Assembly: GCA_902826815.1 (NCBI GenBank)
Contig: CADEGF010000028.1
Location: 20,930 to 84,929 of the forward strand
Source of the DNA: an uncultured Mycobacteriaceae bacterium
Lineage (GTDB): Bacteria; Actinomycetota; Actinomycetes; Mycobacteriales; Mycobacteriaceae
Length of the DNA: 64,000 bases
Reading direction: 5' to 3'
This document shows, piece by piece, positions 53,592 through 63,489 of the stretch. Each line of letters starts with the position of its first letter. Positions within the stretch are counted from its first letter, which is position 1. The position numbers were made by a program, and so were the translations under genes. Under the pieces are notes generated by a model that worked only from the letters and a program-made list of their open reading frames with translations, was not told the DNA's origin and did not search any database.

Positions 53592-54924
53592 TGGGAAGGC
53601 GGCCCTGAGAAGGGTCCGCCGCGGCGCCGAGTCTGCGACCAAGTCCACACTGCGTCGCACCACCCTGCCGGGTGGTCTGCGCGTCGTCACCGAGTACATC
53701 CCGTCGGTGCGCTCCGCGTCGGTTGGTGTGTGGGTGGGTGTCGGTTCGCGCGACGAAGGCGCCAGCGTTGCCGGCGCCGCGCACTTCCTCGAGCACTTGT
53801 TGTTCAAATCCACCCCGACGCGCAGCGCGGTTGAGATCGCTCAGTCGGTGGACGCGGTCGGCGGTGAGCTGAACGCGTTCACCGCACGCGAGCACACCTG
53901 CTATTACGCGCATGTGCTCGACAGCGATCTGGATCTGGCGGTCGACCTGGTCGCCGACGTGGTGCTGCGGGGCGTGTGTGCGGCAGAGGATGTCGAGCTG
54001 GAACGCGCTGTGGTGCTCGAGGAGATCGCAATGCGCGACGACGATCCCGAGGACACGCTCGGCGACGTCTTCCTGTCGGCCATCTTCGGCGAACACCCGG
54101 TCGGGCGACCCGTGATCGGCAGCGCTGCATCGGTTTCGGGAATGACGCGATCGCAGTTGCACTCATTCCACGTCCGGCGCTACACACCAGAACGGATGGT
54201 GGTGGCGGTCGCTGGCAACGTCGAACACGATCGCGTGGTCGCGCTGGTACGTGAGCACTTCGGCGCGCACCTGATGCGTGACCGCACTGCGGTGTCACCC
54301 CGCAAGGGCACGGGACGGGTCGCAGGCCAACCGTCGCTCGAGGTCGTCACCCGTGACGCGGAACAGACTCACATGTCGCTAGGTGTGCGGGTGCCGGGTA
54401 GGCACTGGAACCAACGGTGGGCGCTGACCGTGCTCAATACCGCACTGGGTGGCGGCCTGAGTTCTCGCTTGTTCCAACAGATCCGCGAGACCCGCGGGCT
54501 TGCTTACTCGGTGTATTCGACGGTCGACACGTTCTCCGACAGCGGCGCGCTGTCGGTCTATGCCGCATGCCTGCCGGAGCGCTTCGCCGAGGTGGCCCGG
54601 GTCACCACCGACGTGCTGCAGACGGTCGCCCGCGACGGGATCACAGAAGCCGAATGCCGGATCGCCAAGGGCTCGCTTCGTGGCGGCCTGGTGCTGGGCC
54701 TGGAGGATTCCGGGTCGCGGATGAACCGTATCGGCCGCAGCGAACTGAACTACGGCGACCACCGAACCATCGACGAGACGCTCGAATTGATCGATGAGGT
54801 CACCCTCGAGCAGGTCAACGCGGTGGCACACCGCCTGCTGACCAGGCCGTACGGCGCTGCGGTACTGGGTCCATACCGGACCAAAAGGTCACTGCCGCAG
54901 CCGCTTCGGGCCATCGCGGGCTGA
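53572..54924 (+). CDS. pepR: M16-family zinc metallopeptidase PepR
   Basis: 450 residues with the inverted zinc motif HFLEHLLF (HxxEH) at about residue 74, the third ligand Glu region [20 protein letters not shown], and the R-Y region [20 protein letters not shown]. It is a mitochondrial-processing-peptidase-like enzyme of unknown physiological substrate; the gene follows pnp as in M. tuberculosis (Rv2782c). The ATG at 53572 lies within the pnp 3' end and gives [14 protein letters not shown], matching the short N-terminus of relatives; cytoplasmic. Confidence 0.92.
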   Translation: MPRQEASGKAALRRVRRGAESATKSTLRRTTLPGGLRVVTEYIPSVRSASVGVWVGVGSRDEGASVAGAAHFLEHLLFKSTPTRSAVEIAQSVDAVGGELNAFTAREHTCYYAHVLDSDLDLAVDLVADVVLRGVCAAEDVELERAVVLEEIAMRDDDPEDTLGDVFLSAIFGEHPVGRPVIGSAASVSGMTRSQLHSFHVRRYTPERMVVAVAGNVEHDRVVALVREHFGAHLMRDRTAVSPRKGTGRVAGQPSLEVVTRDAEQTHMSLGVRVPGRHWNQRWALTVLNTALGGGLSSRLFQQIRETRGLAYSVYSTVDTFSDSGALSVYAACLPERFAEVARVTTDVLQTVARDGITEAECRIAKGSLRGGLVLGLEDSGSRMNRIGRSELNYGDHRTIDETLELIDEVTLEQVNAVAHRLLTRPYGAAVLGPYRTKRSLPQPLRAIAG

Positions 54925-54941
54925 TCGGTACGGTGGGAGCG

Positions 54942-55835
54942 GTGAAGCGACTCTCCCGACGCAGTGTGCTGGTCGGTGGCTTGGCCGCGGCCGGCCTCGC
55001 CGTCAGCTCCCAGAAGCCCGTCCTGGCCGAGCCCGTCCCACCGGTGCATGACCGCATCGAGGCGCTGCAGCGTCGGCACAACGCGAAGATCGGCGTGTAC
55101 GCCGTCGACTTCACCTCCGGCCGCACGGTGTCCCATCTCGATGGCGAATCGTTCGCGATGTGTTCGACATTCAAGGGGTACGCAGCCGCGCGGGTGCTGC
55201 AGATGGTGGGCGGCGGCGAGCTGACCTTGGAGCGACAGATCTTTGTCGACCCCAGCTGGGCCGCACTGCCGAACTCACCGAGGACCGCGCCGAACTCCGG
55301 CGGTCAGATGACGCTGGCCGAGCTGTGTGCGGCGGCCGTGCAGGTGAGCGACAATTGTGCGGGCAATCTGCTGCTTCAGACGATCGGCGGCCCTTCTGCC
55401 ATCACCGATTTCGCGCGCAGCATCGGCGATGATCGCACCCGGCTGGACCGGTGGGAGATCGAACTCAACACCGCGATACCCGGTGATCCGCGGGACACCA
55501 GCACCCCACGTGCCCTCGGTGGCGGCTATCGCGCGCTTTTGACCGGTGACGTGCTCGCGCCTCCGCAGCGTCAGCAGCTCGAGGACTGGCTGCGGGCCAA
55601 CGAGACGTCGAGCATGCGCGCCGGCCTTCCCGAGGGCTGGACAACCGCCGACAAGACGGGCAACGGCGACTACGGCAGCACCAATGACGTCGGCATCGCC
55701 TACGGCCCGACAGGCCAGAGACTGCTCCTGGCGATCATGACGCGGTCACAGGCTGACGACCCGAAGGCGCCGAACAATCGGCCGCTGATCGGCGAGGTCG
55801 CTTCGCTGGTCGTGCCGTGGCTCCTGGGAAACTGA
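54942..55835 (+). CDS. class A beta-lactamase with Tat signal
   Basis: 297 residues. A twin-arginine signal, [20 protein letters not shown], is followed by VLAEPV. Class A motifs: CSTFKGY with active-site Ser and Lys (SxxK), [10 protein letters not shown] (SDN), [16 protein letters not shown] (ExxLN) and [11 protein letters not shown] (KTG). It hydrolyses beta-lactams in the periplasm and resembles the chromosomal enzymes of rapid growers (BlaS, BlaF type). GTG 54942 is preferred over GTG 54933: TACGGT (54929-54934) lies 7 nt upstream and the shorter form keeps a normal Tat N-terminus. It sits between pepR and a rhomboid gene, a place occupied by other genes in M. tuberculosis. Confidence 0.93.
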   Translation: MKRLSRRSVLVGGLAAAGLAVSSQKPVLAEPVPPVHDRIEALQRRHNAKIGVYAVDFTSGRTVSHLDGESFAMCSTFKGYAAARVLQMVGGGELTLERQIFVDPSWAALPNSPRTAPNSGGQMTLAELCAAAVQVSDNCAGNLLLQTIGGPSAITDFARSIGDDRTRLDRWEIELNTAIPGDPRDTSTPRALGGGYRALLTGDVLAPPQRQQLEDWLRANETSSMRAGLPEGWTTADKTGNGDYGSTNDVGIAYGPTGQRLLLAIMTRSQADDPKAPNNRPLIGEVASLVVPWLLGN

Positions 55836-55845
55836 GCGAGAGACG

Positions 55846-56667
55846 ATGACCACCGCAGCCCCGACCTGTTACCGGCATCCGGACCGGACGACCTATGTGC
55901 AGTGCACCCGGTGTCAGCGCTACATCTGTCCCGAGTGCATGCGCGACGCTGCGGTCGGTCACCAGTGCGCGGAGTGCGTCAGCGCCGGGGCGAAGTCGGT
56001 GCGCCAGCCGAAGGTGCGATCCGGCGGAGTTCGGGGTTCGACGGCACCGGTGGTCACCTATGTGCTGATCGCCATCAACGTGATCGCCTTCGTGGTCCAG
56101 ATGGCGTCGTCGCGCGTGGAGGCGGAGTTCGTCATGTGGTCGCCTGCCGTCGCCCATGGCGAGCTGTACCGCTTGCTCACGTCAGCGTTCTTGCACAGCG
56201 GGATCACACACATCCTGTTCAACATGTTCGCGTTGTTCGTGGTGGGTCCGCCGCTCGAGATCTGGCTGGGCCGTGTGCGTTTCATCGCGCTGTATCTGTT
56301 GAGCGCACTCGGCGGCTCGGTGCTCATCTACCTGTTCTCGCCGTTGAATGTGCCGACCCTCGGCGCGTCGGGCGCGGTGTTCGGGTTGTTCGCAGCCACT
56401 TTCGTGGTGGGCAAGAAGGTCAATGTCGATATCCGCTGGGTCGTCATCATGATCGTCATCAACCTCGTCATCACGTTCACGGTGCCGTCGATCAGCTGGC
56501 AGGGGCATCTCGGCGGGCTGGTGACGGGTGGTGTCGTGGCCTTCGCCTATGTGTATGCGCCTGCGAAGACTCGAATGCAGGTTCAGCTGGGCGCGACGGT
56601 CGCCATGGTCGCATTGTTCGCTGCGCTCATCTGGTGGCGAACCAGCTATCTGCTCGCGTTGGTCTAA
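55846..56667 (+). CDS. rhomboid intramembrane serine protease with N-terminal zinc finger
   Basis: 273 residues. The first 45 carry a B-box-type finger (CYRHPDRTTYVQCTRCQRYICPEC, then HQCAEC), binding zinc by Cys/His. Next come about six or seven membrane helices with rhomboid motifs: HSGITHILFNMFALFVVGPPLE, catalytic Ser in LGASGAVFGLFAATF and catalytic His in GHLGGLVTGGVVA. It cleaves within the membrane. The finger is common in actinobacterial rhomboids. It starts 10 nt after the beta-lactamase stop. The 222-nt gap to the next gene holds a repeat copy and a palindrome. Confidence 0.9.
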   Translation: MTTAAPTCYRHPDRTTYVQCTRCQRYICPECMRDAAVGHQCAECVSAGAKSVRQPKVRSGGVRGSTAPVVTYVLIAINVIAFVVQMASSRVEAEFVMWSPAVAHGELYRLLTSAFLHSGITHILFNMFALFVVGPPLEIWLGRVRFIALYLLSALGGSVLIYLFSPLNVPTLGASGAVFGLFAATFVVGKKVNVDIRWVVIMIVINLVITFTVPSISWQGHLGGLVTGGVVAFAYVYAPAKTRMQVQLGATVAMVALFAALIWWRTSYLLALV

Positions 56668-56698
56668 CGCACCTGCAGTGAGTCGTCACGGTCCTAGC

Positions 56699-56758
56699 GC
56701 GAGCAGACGCAAAAGTACCCTTAACCATGGGTTTTGGGTTACTTTTGCGTCTGCTCGC
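56699..56758 (+). repeat. intergenic inverted repeat, copy 3 (after the rhomboid gene)
   Basis: 19-bp arms GCGAGCAGACGCAAAAGTA and its complement (56699-56717, 56740-56758) around a 22-nt centre that itself pairs partly (ACCC/GGGT). The arm core is identical to copies 1 and 2 while the centre differs. It starts 32 nt after the rhomboid stop. Just after it, codons reading ILVIGLAVLMVLALPRRRP look like the tail of a lost membrane protein. Confidence 0.8.
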
Positions 56759-56848
56759 ACATTCTCGTCATCGGGCTCGCGGTGCTGATGGTCCTCGCAT
56801 TGCCGCGGCGCCGGCCAGCACGTCGGCAGGAACCATGCGCTGACAATA

Positions 56849-56864
56849 CTTGACAGGTGTCAAG
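56849..56864. promoter_or_regulatory. perfect palindrome upstream of YchJ-like gene
   Basis: CTTGACA GG TGTCAAG, 7-bp arms with a 2-bp centre, 25 nt before the GTG of the YchJ-like gene. TTGACA inside it is also a canonical -35. It looks like a TetR- or GntR-type operator, but no regulator gene lies beside it. Confidence 0.5.
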
Positions 56865-56889
56865 AATGTAATCGGCAAGACTGTGATCT

Positions 56890-57276
56890 GTGTCGGCGAC
56901 CGATGACTGCCCCTGTGGCAGTGGAGAGACGTTCGGCCGGTGCTGCGGGCCACTGCACGCGGGAGAGCGTTTGGCGGCGACAGCCGAGGAATTGATGCGA
57001 TCGCGGTACAGCGCCTACGCGCTGGGGCACATGGACTACGTCTGGCGGACCTGGCATCCGCGCACAAGGCCCGCTGAGGTGCGTCCGTCCGACGAAGAAT
57101 GGACAGGACTGGAAATCGTCGACACCGTGGCGGGCCTGCAGGGCGACGACGAGGGCGAGGTGGAGTTCCGCGCCCACTACGTCCGAAACCGACGAAGTGG
57201 GACGCTGCATGAGCGGTCCCACTTCGCCGTTAGAGCCCGTCGTTGGTTTTATGTGGACGGGGAATTGTTCGGTTGA
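56890..57276 (+). CDS. YchJ-family SEC-C motif protein (UPF0225)
   Basis: 128 residues: an N-terminal SEC-C type motif DDCPCGSGETFGRCCGPLH with four Cys that can bind zinc, then LMRSRYSAYALGHMDYVWRTWH and HERSHFAVRARRWFYVDGE, the NTF2-like YchJ core. Function unknown. It starts at GTG 56890 and converges with ald, 4 nt apart. A palindrome lies upstream. Confidence 0.85.
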   Translation: MSATDDCPCGSGETFGRCCGPLHAGERLAATAEELMRSRYSAYALGHMDYVWRTWHPRTRPAEVRPSDEEWTGLEIVDTVAGLQGDDEGEVEFRAHYVRNRRSGTLHERSHFAVRARRWFYVDGELFG

Positions 57277-57280
57277 TCGA

Positions 57281-58396
57281 TCAGGCCAGAACGGTGGCCG
57301 GATCGGTGAAGGGCAGGTCGAGGTCGGATGCCACCTGCTCGGAGAGCAGCGCACCCTCGTGCGTCGAAAGACCCTTGGCCAGAGATGAATCGGCCTGGCA
57401 GGCGCCGTTCCAGCCGCGCTCGGCGAGCTTGACCACATACGGCATGGTCGCGTTGGTCAGCGCGTAGGTCGACGTGCGCGGCACGGCACCGGGCATGTTG
57501 GCCACGCAGTAGAACACCGTGTCGTGCACCGGGAAGGTCGGGTCGTCGTGCGTGGTCGGTCGCGAATCCTCGAAGCAGCCACCCTGGTCGATCGCGATGT
57601 CGACCAGCACGGAACCCGGCTTCATGTGTGCGACAGTCGAATTGGTGACGAGCTTGGGCGCCTTGGCGCCAGGCACCAAGACCGCGCCGATGACGAGGTC
57701 GGCCTCCTTGACCGCGTCTTCCAGATCGAGGCGTGACGAGTAGCGGGTTTCGATGCTGCCGCCGTATTCGGCGTCGATCTTGCGCAGGGTGTTGATATTC
57801 AGGTCGAAGACGGTGACGCGAGCGCCCATGCCCTTGGCGACGGCGGCGGCGTTGTCGCCTGCCATTCCGCCGCCGATGACGACAACGTTGGCAGGCGCTA
57901 CACCGGGGACGCCGCCCATCAGGACACCGCGGCCACCGTGGGAGCGCATCAGGTGGTAGGCGCCGACCTGCGATGCGAGCCTGCCTGCGACCTCGCTCAT
58001 CGGGGCGAGCAGCGGCAGTGCACCGTCGGCGGTCTGCACGGTCTCGTATGCGATCGACGTGGTGCCCGACGACATGAGCGCATCGGTGCACGGCTTGGAG
58101 GCGGCGAGATGCAGATAAGTGAAGAGGGTCTGACCCCTGCGCAGCCGCGTGTACTCGGGCTCGATGGGCTCCTTGACCTTGAGCAGCAGGTCGGCCTCTT
58201 CCCAGACCTCGTCGACGCTGTTGATCATCTGCGCACCGGCACGCTTGAAGTCGGCGTCGGCGATCGCAGAACCTTCGCCTGCGCCTGCCTGAATGAGCAC
58301 CTCATGGCCGCGGTGGACCAGCTCTGCCACGCCGGCGGGCGTGATGGCAACTCGGAACTCGTTGTTCTTGATCTCGGTCGGGATGCCGACGCGCAT
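57281..58396 (-). CDS. ald: L-alanine dehydrogenase
   Basis: 371 residues. [20 protein letters not shown] at the start, [12 protein letters not shown] (catalytic Lys), TYLHLAASK (His), and [22 protein letters not shown] (NAD site). Converts L-alanine with NAD to pyruvate and ammonia, and glyoxylate to glycine in reverse. The ATG at 58396 has AGGAG 6 nt upstream; a GTG at 58402 is in frame but too close to the site. Divergent from aldR, which activates it in M. tuberculosis. Confidence 0.95.
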   Translation of the reverse strand: MRVGIPTEIKNNEFRVAITPAGVAELVHRGHEVLIQAGAGEGSAIADADFKRAGAQMINSVDEVWEEADLLLKVKEPIEPEYTRLRRGQTLFTYLHLAASKPCTDALMSSGTTSIAYETVQTADGALPLLAPMSEVAGRLASQVGAYHLMRSHGGRGVLMGGVPGVAPANVVVIGGGMAGDNAAAVAKGMGARVTVFDLNINTLRKIDAEYGGSIETRYSSRLDLEDAVKEADLVIGAVLVPGAKAPKLVTNSTVAHMKPGSVLVDIAIDQGGCFEDSRPTTHDDPTFPVHDTVFYCVANMPGAVPRTSTYALTNATMPYVVKLAERGWNGACQADSSLAKGLSTHEGALLSEQVASDLDLPFTDPATVLA

Positions 58397-58453
58397 GTCC
58401 ACTCCTGATCGTCGATGGAATGTCTAAAATTGTGAAGAAGATTCGGCAGGTAG

Positions 58454-58466
58454 GCAATAGTATTGC
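58454..58466. promoter_or_regulatory. candidate AldR operator between ald and aldR
   Basis: GCAATA G TATTGC, a perfect 6-bp inverted repeat, lies in the 93-nt intergenic region between the two divergent genes, 24 nt from the aldR ATG and upstream of its -10 (TAGACT, 58478-58483). Lrp/AsnC proteins bind several such sites; other weaker half-sites may exist nearby. Confidence 0.5.
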
Positions 58467-58489
58467 TAAACATTCGATAGACTCGTGTC

Positions 58490-59005
58490 ATGACTGAAGA
58501 ATCATCGATTATGACAGCGGGACGGCCGCGTCCTCCGAAGGATGTTCGGGCCGCCGAGATCGACGACGTCGATCGGCGGATTCTGATCCTTCTGCACCGT
58601 GACGCCCGCATGCCCAACAGCGCGCTTGCGGATGCAGTCGGCATCGCGCCGTCGACGTGTCACGGCCGGGTGCGCCGTCTGCACGAACTGGGCGTCATCC
58701 GCGGTTTCTACGCCGACATCGATCCGGCCGCCATCGGGCTGCCGATGCAGGCGATGATCTCGGTCAGCCTGCAGGCCAACGCCCGCGCCAAGATTCGCAA
58801 CTTCATCGCGCAGATCCGCAGCAAGCCTCAAGTGATGGACGTGTACTTCCTGGCGGGCGCCGACGACTTTCTGCTACACGTCGCAGCTCGCGACACCGAG
58901 GACCTGCGGTCGTTCGTGGTCGAGAACCTCAACGCCGACTCCGATGTCGCGGGCACACAGACATCGCTGATCTTCGAGCACCTGCGGGGCGCTTCGCCGC
59001 TGTAA
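58490..59005 (+). CDS. aldR: Lrp/AsnC-family regulator of alanine dehydrogenase
   Basis: 171 residues: helix-turn-helix DDVDRRILILLHRDARMPNSALADAVGIAPSTCHGRVRRL, and RAM domain (SVSLQANARAKIRNFIAQIR, VMDVYFLAGADDFLLHV). It corresponds to Rv2779c, which binds L-alanine and controls ald. ATG 58490 is 6 nt from TAGACT, leaderless. The N-terminus is about 20 residues longer than a minimal Lrp. Confidence 0.9.
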   Translation: MTEESSIMTAGRPRPPKDVRAAEIDDVDRRILILLHRDARMPNSALADAVGIAPSTCHGRVRRLHELGVIRGFYADIDPAAIGLPMQAMISVSLQANARAKIRNFIAQIRSKPQVMDVYFLAGADDFLLHVAARDTEDLRSFVVENLNADSDVAGTQTSLIFEHLRGASPL

Positions 59006-59084
59006 CCCACGCTCCTATCTCGTGGTGACCCATCCGAGCGTCCAGCCGCACCGAATGACGTCCAACAACACGAGAGGGAGTCTG

Positions 59085-59381
59085 ATGAAATACATAATTG
59101 CCACGGGGGCAATGGCTTTGGCCGCCCTGAGTTTTGCCGGTGTCGCGAATGCGGTGCCAACGGGTCAGGCGACTGCATCGGAGACCGTTAGTTCGTTGCA
59201 GGCGGATGGTTTTCACGTGATCCTGAACAAGATCGGCACCGCTCCACTCGACCAGTGCTCGGTCGGTTCGGTGCGTCCGGGTCAGACGTTTGCCCGGATG
59301 GATTCTGGAGCGCCCGGTGCAGGCAGCAGCATCGTGACCACTGTGACGTCGAAGACCGTGTACGTGGACGTCAACTGCTGA
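59085..59381 (+). CDS. small secreted mycobacterial protein
   Basis: 98 residues from ATG 59085 (GAGAGGGAG upstream). Signal peptide KYIIATGAMALAALSFAGVA ending NAVP. The mature part (about 75 residues) has ASETVSSLQADGFHVILNKI and LDQCSVGSVRPGQ, plus VDVNC at the end; two Cys can form one disulfide. The ETVSSLQADGFHV pattern recurs in small exported mycobacterial proteins of unknown function. Between aldR and dapB, no operon link. Confidence 0.75.
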   Translation: MKYIIATGAMALAALSFAGVANAVPTGQATASETVSSLQADGFHVILNKIGTAPLDQCSVGSVRPGQTFARMDSGAPGAGSSIVTTVTSKTVYVDVNC

Positions 59382-59467
59382 CAGTGCGACAGGTAGATGC
59401 TGCCCGGTATCCCGTCACTCATTTTGCTGACGGCGACGTAAGCGAGGCGACCGCCTGCCGGGTCTAG

Positions 59468-60214
<747 letters not shown>

Positions 60215-60220
60215 CATGAC

Positions 60221-60265
60221 ATGACTTCCGAAGGCGAACGTGAGTGAGGATCGCAGCGAGGAACG
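60221..60265 (+). repeat. dispersed repeat with MTSEGERE mini-ORF (second location)
   Basis: Same element as at 11126-11169: starts ATGACTTCCGAAGGCGA and continues GAGTGAGGATCGCAGCGA. Inside the 8-codon frame both base changes relative to the other copy are synonymous (GAG/GAA, CGC/CGT). It lies between dapB and the next gene and would add a nonsense N-terminus if that gene started at GTG 60240. Confidence 0.7.
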
Positions 60266-60284
60266 AGCGAGCGAGAGCCGAGGG

Positions 60285-60755
60285 ATGAGCACCGAGGACG
60301 GGCGCTCGCTGCGCATCCAGCTGCTCATCGGCTTCATGTGCGTCGCGATGGTCGTCTACTTCCTGCTGCTCGGCCGCATCGCGTGGGCCTTCATCACGTC
60401 GGGCAGCGGGGCCGCGATCGGGCTGGGCCTGGCGATCCTGGTCATGCCGCTGATCGGGATCTGGGTGATGGTCAGCACACTGCAGGCCGGCTTGGCGCAT
60501 CAACGGCTGGCCCGTCTCGCCCGCGAGAAGGGCATGGAGCTCGATGTCAGTGAGCTGCCGAGGATGCCGTCGGGCCGTATCCAGCGCGATGCGGCCGACG
60601 CGCTGTTCGAGACCGTGCGCGACGAGGTCGAGCAGGAGCCGGGCAATTGGCTGCGGTGGTACCGCCTGGCACGGGCCTACGACTATGCGGGCGACCGCAG
60701 CCGTGCGCGCGAGACGATGAAGAAGGCTGTCGAACTGCAGGAGGCGGAGCGATGA
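60285..60755 (+). CDS. small membrane protein (Rv2772c-like) with TPR-like C-terminus
   Basis: 156 residues. Two transmembrane segments (IQLLIGFMCVAMVVYFLLLG and AAIGLGLAILVMPLIGIWVM) are followed by a soluble helical part with LARAYDYAGDRSRARETMKKAVELQEAER, a TPR-like hairpin. ATG 60285 is chosen; the frame opens at GTG 60240 but that part is repeat sequence. It overlaps the next gene (ATGA at 60752). It follows dapB as in M. tuberculosis. Function unknown. Confidence 0.78.
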   Translation: MSTEDGRSLRIQLLIGFMCVAMVVYFLLLGRIAWAFITSGSGAAIGLGLAILVMPLIGIWVMVSTLQAGLAHQRLARLAREKGMELDVSELPRMPSGRIQRDAADALFETVRDEVEQEPGNWLRWYRLARAYDYAGDRSRARETMKKAVELQEAER

Positions 60756-61207
60756 CCAAGCGGCTGTTGATCGTTCATCACACGCCGTCACCGCATACCC
60801 ATGAGATGTTCGAGGCGGTGGTGGCGGGTGCGACCGACCCCGAGATCGAAGGCGTCGAGGTGGTGCGGCGTCCCGCGCTGACGGTGTCGGCGACCGACAT
60901 GCTGGAGGCCGACGGCTACCTGCTGGGCACGCCCGCGAACCTCGGCTACATGAGCGGTGCGCTCAAGCATGCCTTCGATGTCTGCTACTACCCGTGCCTG
61001 GACGCCACGCGTGGGCGGCCGTTCGGCGTCTACCTCCACGGAAACGAGGGCACCGAAGGCGCCGAGCGCGGAATCGACTCGATCACCACCGGGCTGGGCT
61101 GGACGAAAGCTGCCGACACCGTCGTGGTCTCCGGGAAGCCGGGCAAGGACGATCTGGAGTCCTGTTGGAATCTCGGCGCCACCGTCGCCGCCCAGCTGAT
61201 GGAATGA
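60752..61207 (+). CDS. flavodoxin-like reductase-family protein (Rv2771c-like)
   Basis: 151 residues with a flavodoxin-like fold: LLIVHHTPSPHTHEMFEAV (FMN phosphate loop region), DGYLLGTPANLGYMSGALKHAFD and GRPFGVYLHGNEGTEGAERGI. It resembles NAD(P)H-dependent FMN reductases of the FMN_red type. ATG overlaps the preceding stop (60752-60755). No redox partner is evident. Substrate unknown. Confidence 0.8.
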   Translation: MTKRLLIVHHTPSPHTHEMFEAVVAGATDPEIEGVEVVRRPALTVSATDMLEADGYLLGTPANLGYMSGALKHAFDVCYYPCLDATRGRPFGVYLHGNEGTEGAERGIDSITTGLGWTKAADTVVVSGKPGKDDLESCWNLGATVAAQLME

Positions 61208-61262
61208 CACGCATGGCTGATAACGGCACCGCACGAGCCGTCGACACGATAGAAAGCTAGCT

Positions 61263-61718
61263 ATGCCAGGTATCGCCGAACTCGCTTTAGGTGCAGCGCC
61301 GATTGCGGGGGGTGCACTGTTGGGCGCCGCCGCTGGAACCTTCAAGGGACCCGACGTTCGCGCCATCATCGCCAAGGACATGGACTTGCTGGAGCGGATT
61401 CCAGACGATCAGCCCGAGCTGAAAGCCCGGCTGAAGGCCAGCATCGATGACCGCATCGACGACCTGATCGCGGCGACGGAGAAGAGTCGAGCCCTGCGTG
61501 AAGCCGCAGTATCCTATGGCGGCAATTGGCGCGACATAGTGGTTTTCATCTGCGCGATCCTCTTCACGATCATCTGGTGGAACGTCAGTCACAGCCGGAC
61601 CAACTGGCTCATCATGTTCATCGCGATGATCATTCTGTCGGTGGTCGCTGCCATCTATGCGGGCCGCGGTATAGCGCGCGCGATAGCCAATTTCATGCAC
61701 AGAAATGATCGCGACTAG
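61263..61718 (+). CDS. predicted membrane protein of unknown function
   Basis: 151 residues. A short N-terminal hydrophobic stretch (AELALGAAPIAGGALLGAAAG), a charged helical middle (MDLLERIPDDQPELKARLKASIDDRIDDLI), and two C-terminal membrane segments (DIVVFICAILFTIIWWNV, WLIMFIAMIILSVVAAIYAG). I do not recognise the family. A 15-codon frame (ATG 61213 to TAG 61260) ends 2 nt before the ATG and may tune its translation. It is 17 nt from the CitE-like gene, which converges. Confidence 0.65.
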   Translation: MPGIAELALGAAPIAGGALLGAAAGTFKGPDVRAIIAKDMDLLERIPDDQPELKARLKASIDDRIDDLIAATEKSRALREAAVSYGGNWRDIVVFICAILFTIIWWNVSHSRTNWLIMFIAMIILSVVAAIYAGRGIARAIANFMHRNDRD

Positions 61719-61734
61719 CAATCGCCGAACGCGG

Positions 61735-62673
61735 TCAGTAGTGGTAGGTGTCCGATGGCGCGGGGATGTGCGCGGGGTCGTCGACATCGTCGAATTCCGA
61801 CGGCTCGATGCCGTAGGACCGGGCCAGGTCCAGGATCTTGTTCGCGCGGGCGATACGCGGCAGGTCGGAACCGTTGCGGATCTCGCCGCCGTCGCGCTCG
61901 AACTCGGTGAAAAACTCCTTGGCCCAGGCGATCTCCTCGACCGACGGTGACAGCCCTTCGTTCACGGTTGCGCATTGGTCGGGCGTCAGGCAGATCTTGC
62001 CCGTCATGCCGAACTCCGTGGAGACCGCGGTGGCCTCGCTCAGTTTCAGCGCGCTGGTGCCGACGGTAGGGCCGTCGATGGCGCTCGGCAGGTGGGCGGC
62101 CTTGGCGGCGATCGTGAACCGCGACCGTGCGTAGGCCAGCGTCATCGGGTTGTCGCCGAAGCCGGTGTCCCTGCGGAAGTCGCCGATACCGAACGCCAAC
62201 CGGAACGTGCCTTTCGCCGCGGCAATCTCGGTGATCCGCTCGAGCCCGCGCGCCGTCTCGACCAGTGCCACGATCGGGACGCCGGGCAGCCGCTTGGCCG
62301 TCTCGGTGACATGGTCGACGGACTCGACCATCGCCAGCATCACCCCGCCGACCGACGAGCCCGACAGCAGATCGAGATCGTCCTGCCACCATTGCGTGCC
62401 GAAGCCGTTGACGCGGACCCAGTCGCTGTTGCCCTCGCCGAGCCACTTGATGACGTTGCCGCGCGCGGCGGCCTTGTCCTTGGGTGCCACCGCATCCTCG
62501 ATGTCGAGGACGACGATGTCCGCGCGGGAGTGCACGGCGGGGGCGAATCTCTCGTACTGCGCGCCGTTGACCAGCAGCCAGCTCCTGGCGAGTACGGGAT
62601 TTATCCGCGACCCGATGTCGGTGTCGTCCTGGGCGGTGCTGACCTCTTTGTCCACCCGAATATCGTCGCGCAC
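61735..62673 (-). CDS. HpcH/HpaI aldolase/citrate lyase beta-like (CitE family) lyase
   Basis: About 312 residues. ADIVVLDIEDAVAPKDKAAAR (metal-binding Asp/Glu), LVETARGLERITEIAAAKGT (conserved Glu), GFGIGDFRRDTGFG-type segment, and C-terminal ILDLARSYGIEP. The family cleaves or forms malyl-, citramalyl- or oxaloacetyl-CoA-like bonds. Start at GTG 62673 or 62655; neither has a strong ribosome site. It is 35 nt downstream of the dienelactone hydrolase on the same strand. Confidence 0.8.
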   Translation of the reverse strand: MRDDIRVDKEVSTAQDDTDIGSRINPVLARSWLLVNGAQYERFAPAVHSRADIVVLDIEDAVAPKDKAAARGNVIKWLGEGNSDWVRVNGFGTQWWQDDLDLLSGSSVGGVMLAMVESVDHVTETAKRLPGVPIVALVETARGLERITEIAAAKGTFRLAFGIGDFRRDTGFGDNPMTLAYARSRFTIAAKAAHLPSAIDGPTVGTSALKLSEATAVSTEFGMTGKICLTPDQCATVNEGLSPSVEEIAWAKEFFTEFERDGGEIRNGSDLPRIARANKILDLARSYGIEPSEFDDVDDPAHIPAPSDTYHY

Positions 62674-62708
62674 CGCGGCCTTCGGGCCAACAGCGGGGTC
62701 TGGCCAGG

Positions 62709-63446
62709 TCAGGCCAGCGAGGCGCCGAACAGCCGCTCCAGCGCGGCCCAGTGCCGGTCGGCTGCCGCCTTGTCGTAGGGCGGGTTGTCGGGAACCGCGA
62801 AACCGTGCGCGGCGGGGTAGAACTCGACCATGTGCTCGACACCGGCCGCGGTCAGCGCCTTGTCCAGCGTTTCGGCGTGCTCGGCGGTGAAGCCGCCGTC
62901 GTTCTGCGCGCCGGCGACGTAGACGGTCGCGGTCATCTTGTCGGCCAGCAGGTGGGGGCTGTTGGGGTCGTCGGTGACCAGGCCCCCGCCGTGGAAGGAG
63001 CCCGCGGCGGCGACGCGTTCGGGCTGGCGTCCGGCCACGATCACCGACGTCCGACCGCCCATGCAGTAGCCGAAGATGCCGAACCGCGACCCCTTGACCT
63101 CGGGCCGAGAATCGAGGAAGTCGAAGTACGCGCCCGCGTCGGTGGCGATCATGTCCGGTGTCACCGACCGGACCATCCCCATCAGCCGGGTGCGTTCCTC
63201 CTGATCGGTGAACGCGGTGCGCATGTCGAACGGCTTCCAGTCGCCGTGGCGGTAGTAGACGTCGGGCAGCAGCACGGCGTAGCCCTGGTCGGCCAGGTGC
63301 TGGGCCATGTCGTGCATGGTGTCGCGGACGCCGCCTGCGTCGACGTACATGACGGCACCCGGCCACGGGCCATCGCCTTCGGGGGTGTGCAGGGTGACGG
63401 GGCAGGTGCCGTCCGGCGTGGCGACGGAAGCTGAGACACTCGGCAT
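62709..63446 (-). CDS. dienelactone hydrolase family protein
   Basis: 245 residues: [39 protein letters not shown], nucleophile elbow [18 protein letters not shown] with Cys as nucleophile, and [19 protein letters not shown] with His. It hydrolyses lactones or related esters. The ATG at 63446 is the only ATG near the family start; the frame goes on to 63575 over thyA but without similarity. It matches Rv2765 in position beside thyA. Substrate unknown. Confidence 0.86.
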   Translation of the reverse strand: MPSVSASVATPDGTCPVTLHTPEGDGPWPGAVMYVDAGGVRDTMHDMAQHLADQGYAVLLPDVYYRHGDWKPFDMRTAFTDQEERTRLMGMVRSVTPDMIATDAGAYFDFLDSRPEVKGSRFGIFGYCMGGRTSVIVAGRQPERVAAAGSFHGGGLVTDDPNSPHLLADKMTATVYVAGAQNDGGFTAEHAETLDKALTAAGVEHMVEFYPAAHGFAVPDNPPYDKAAADRHWAALERLFGASLA

Positions 63447-63489
63447 GCTTGTAGTTCTACGCCACCGGTCTGGACGTAAGCTGGGCGGC

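Noticed and set aside
60240-60284. Longer N-terminus of the Rv2772c-like protein from GTG 60240
   Set aside because: The added residues come from the dispersed repeat; ATG 60285 gives the expected length.
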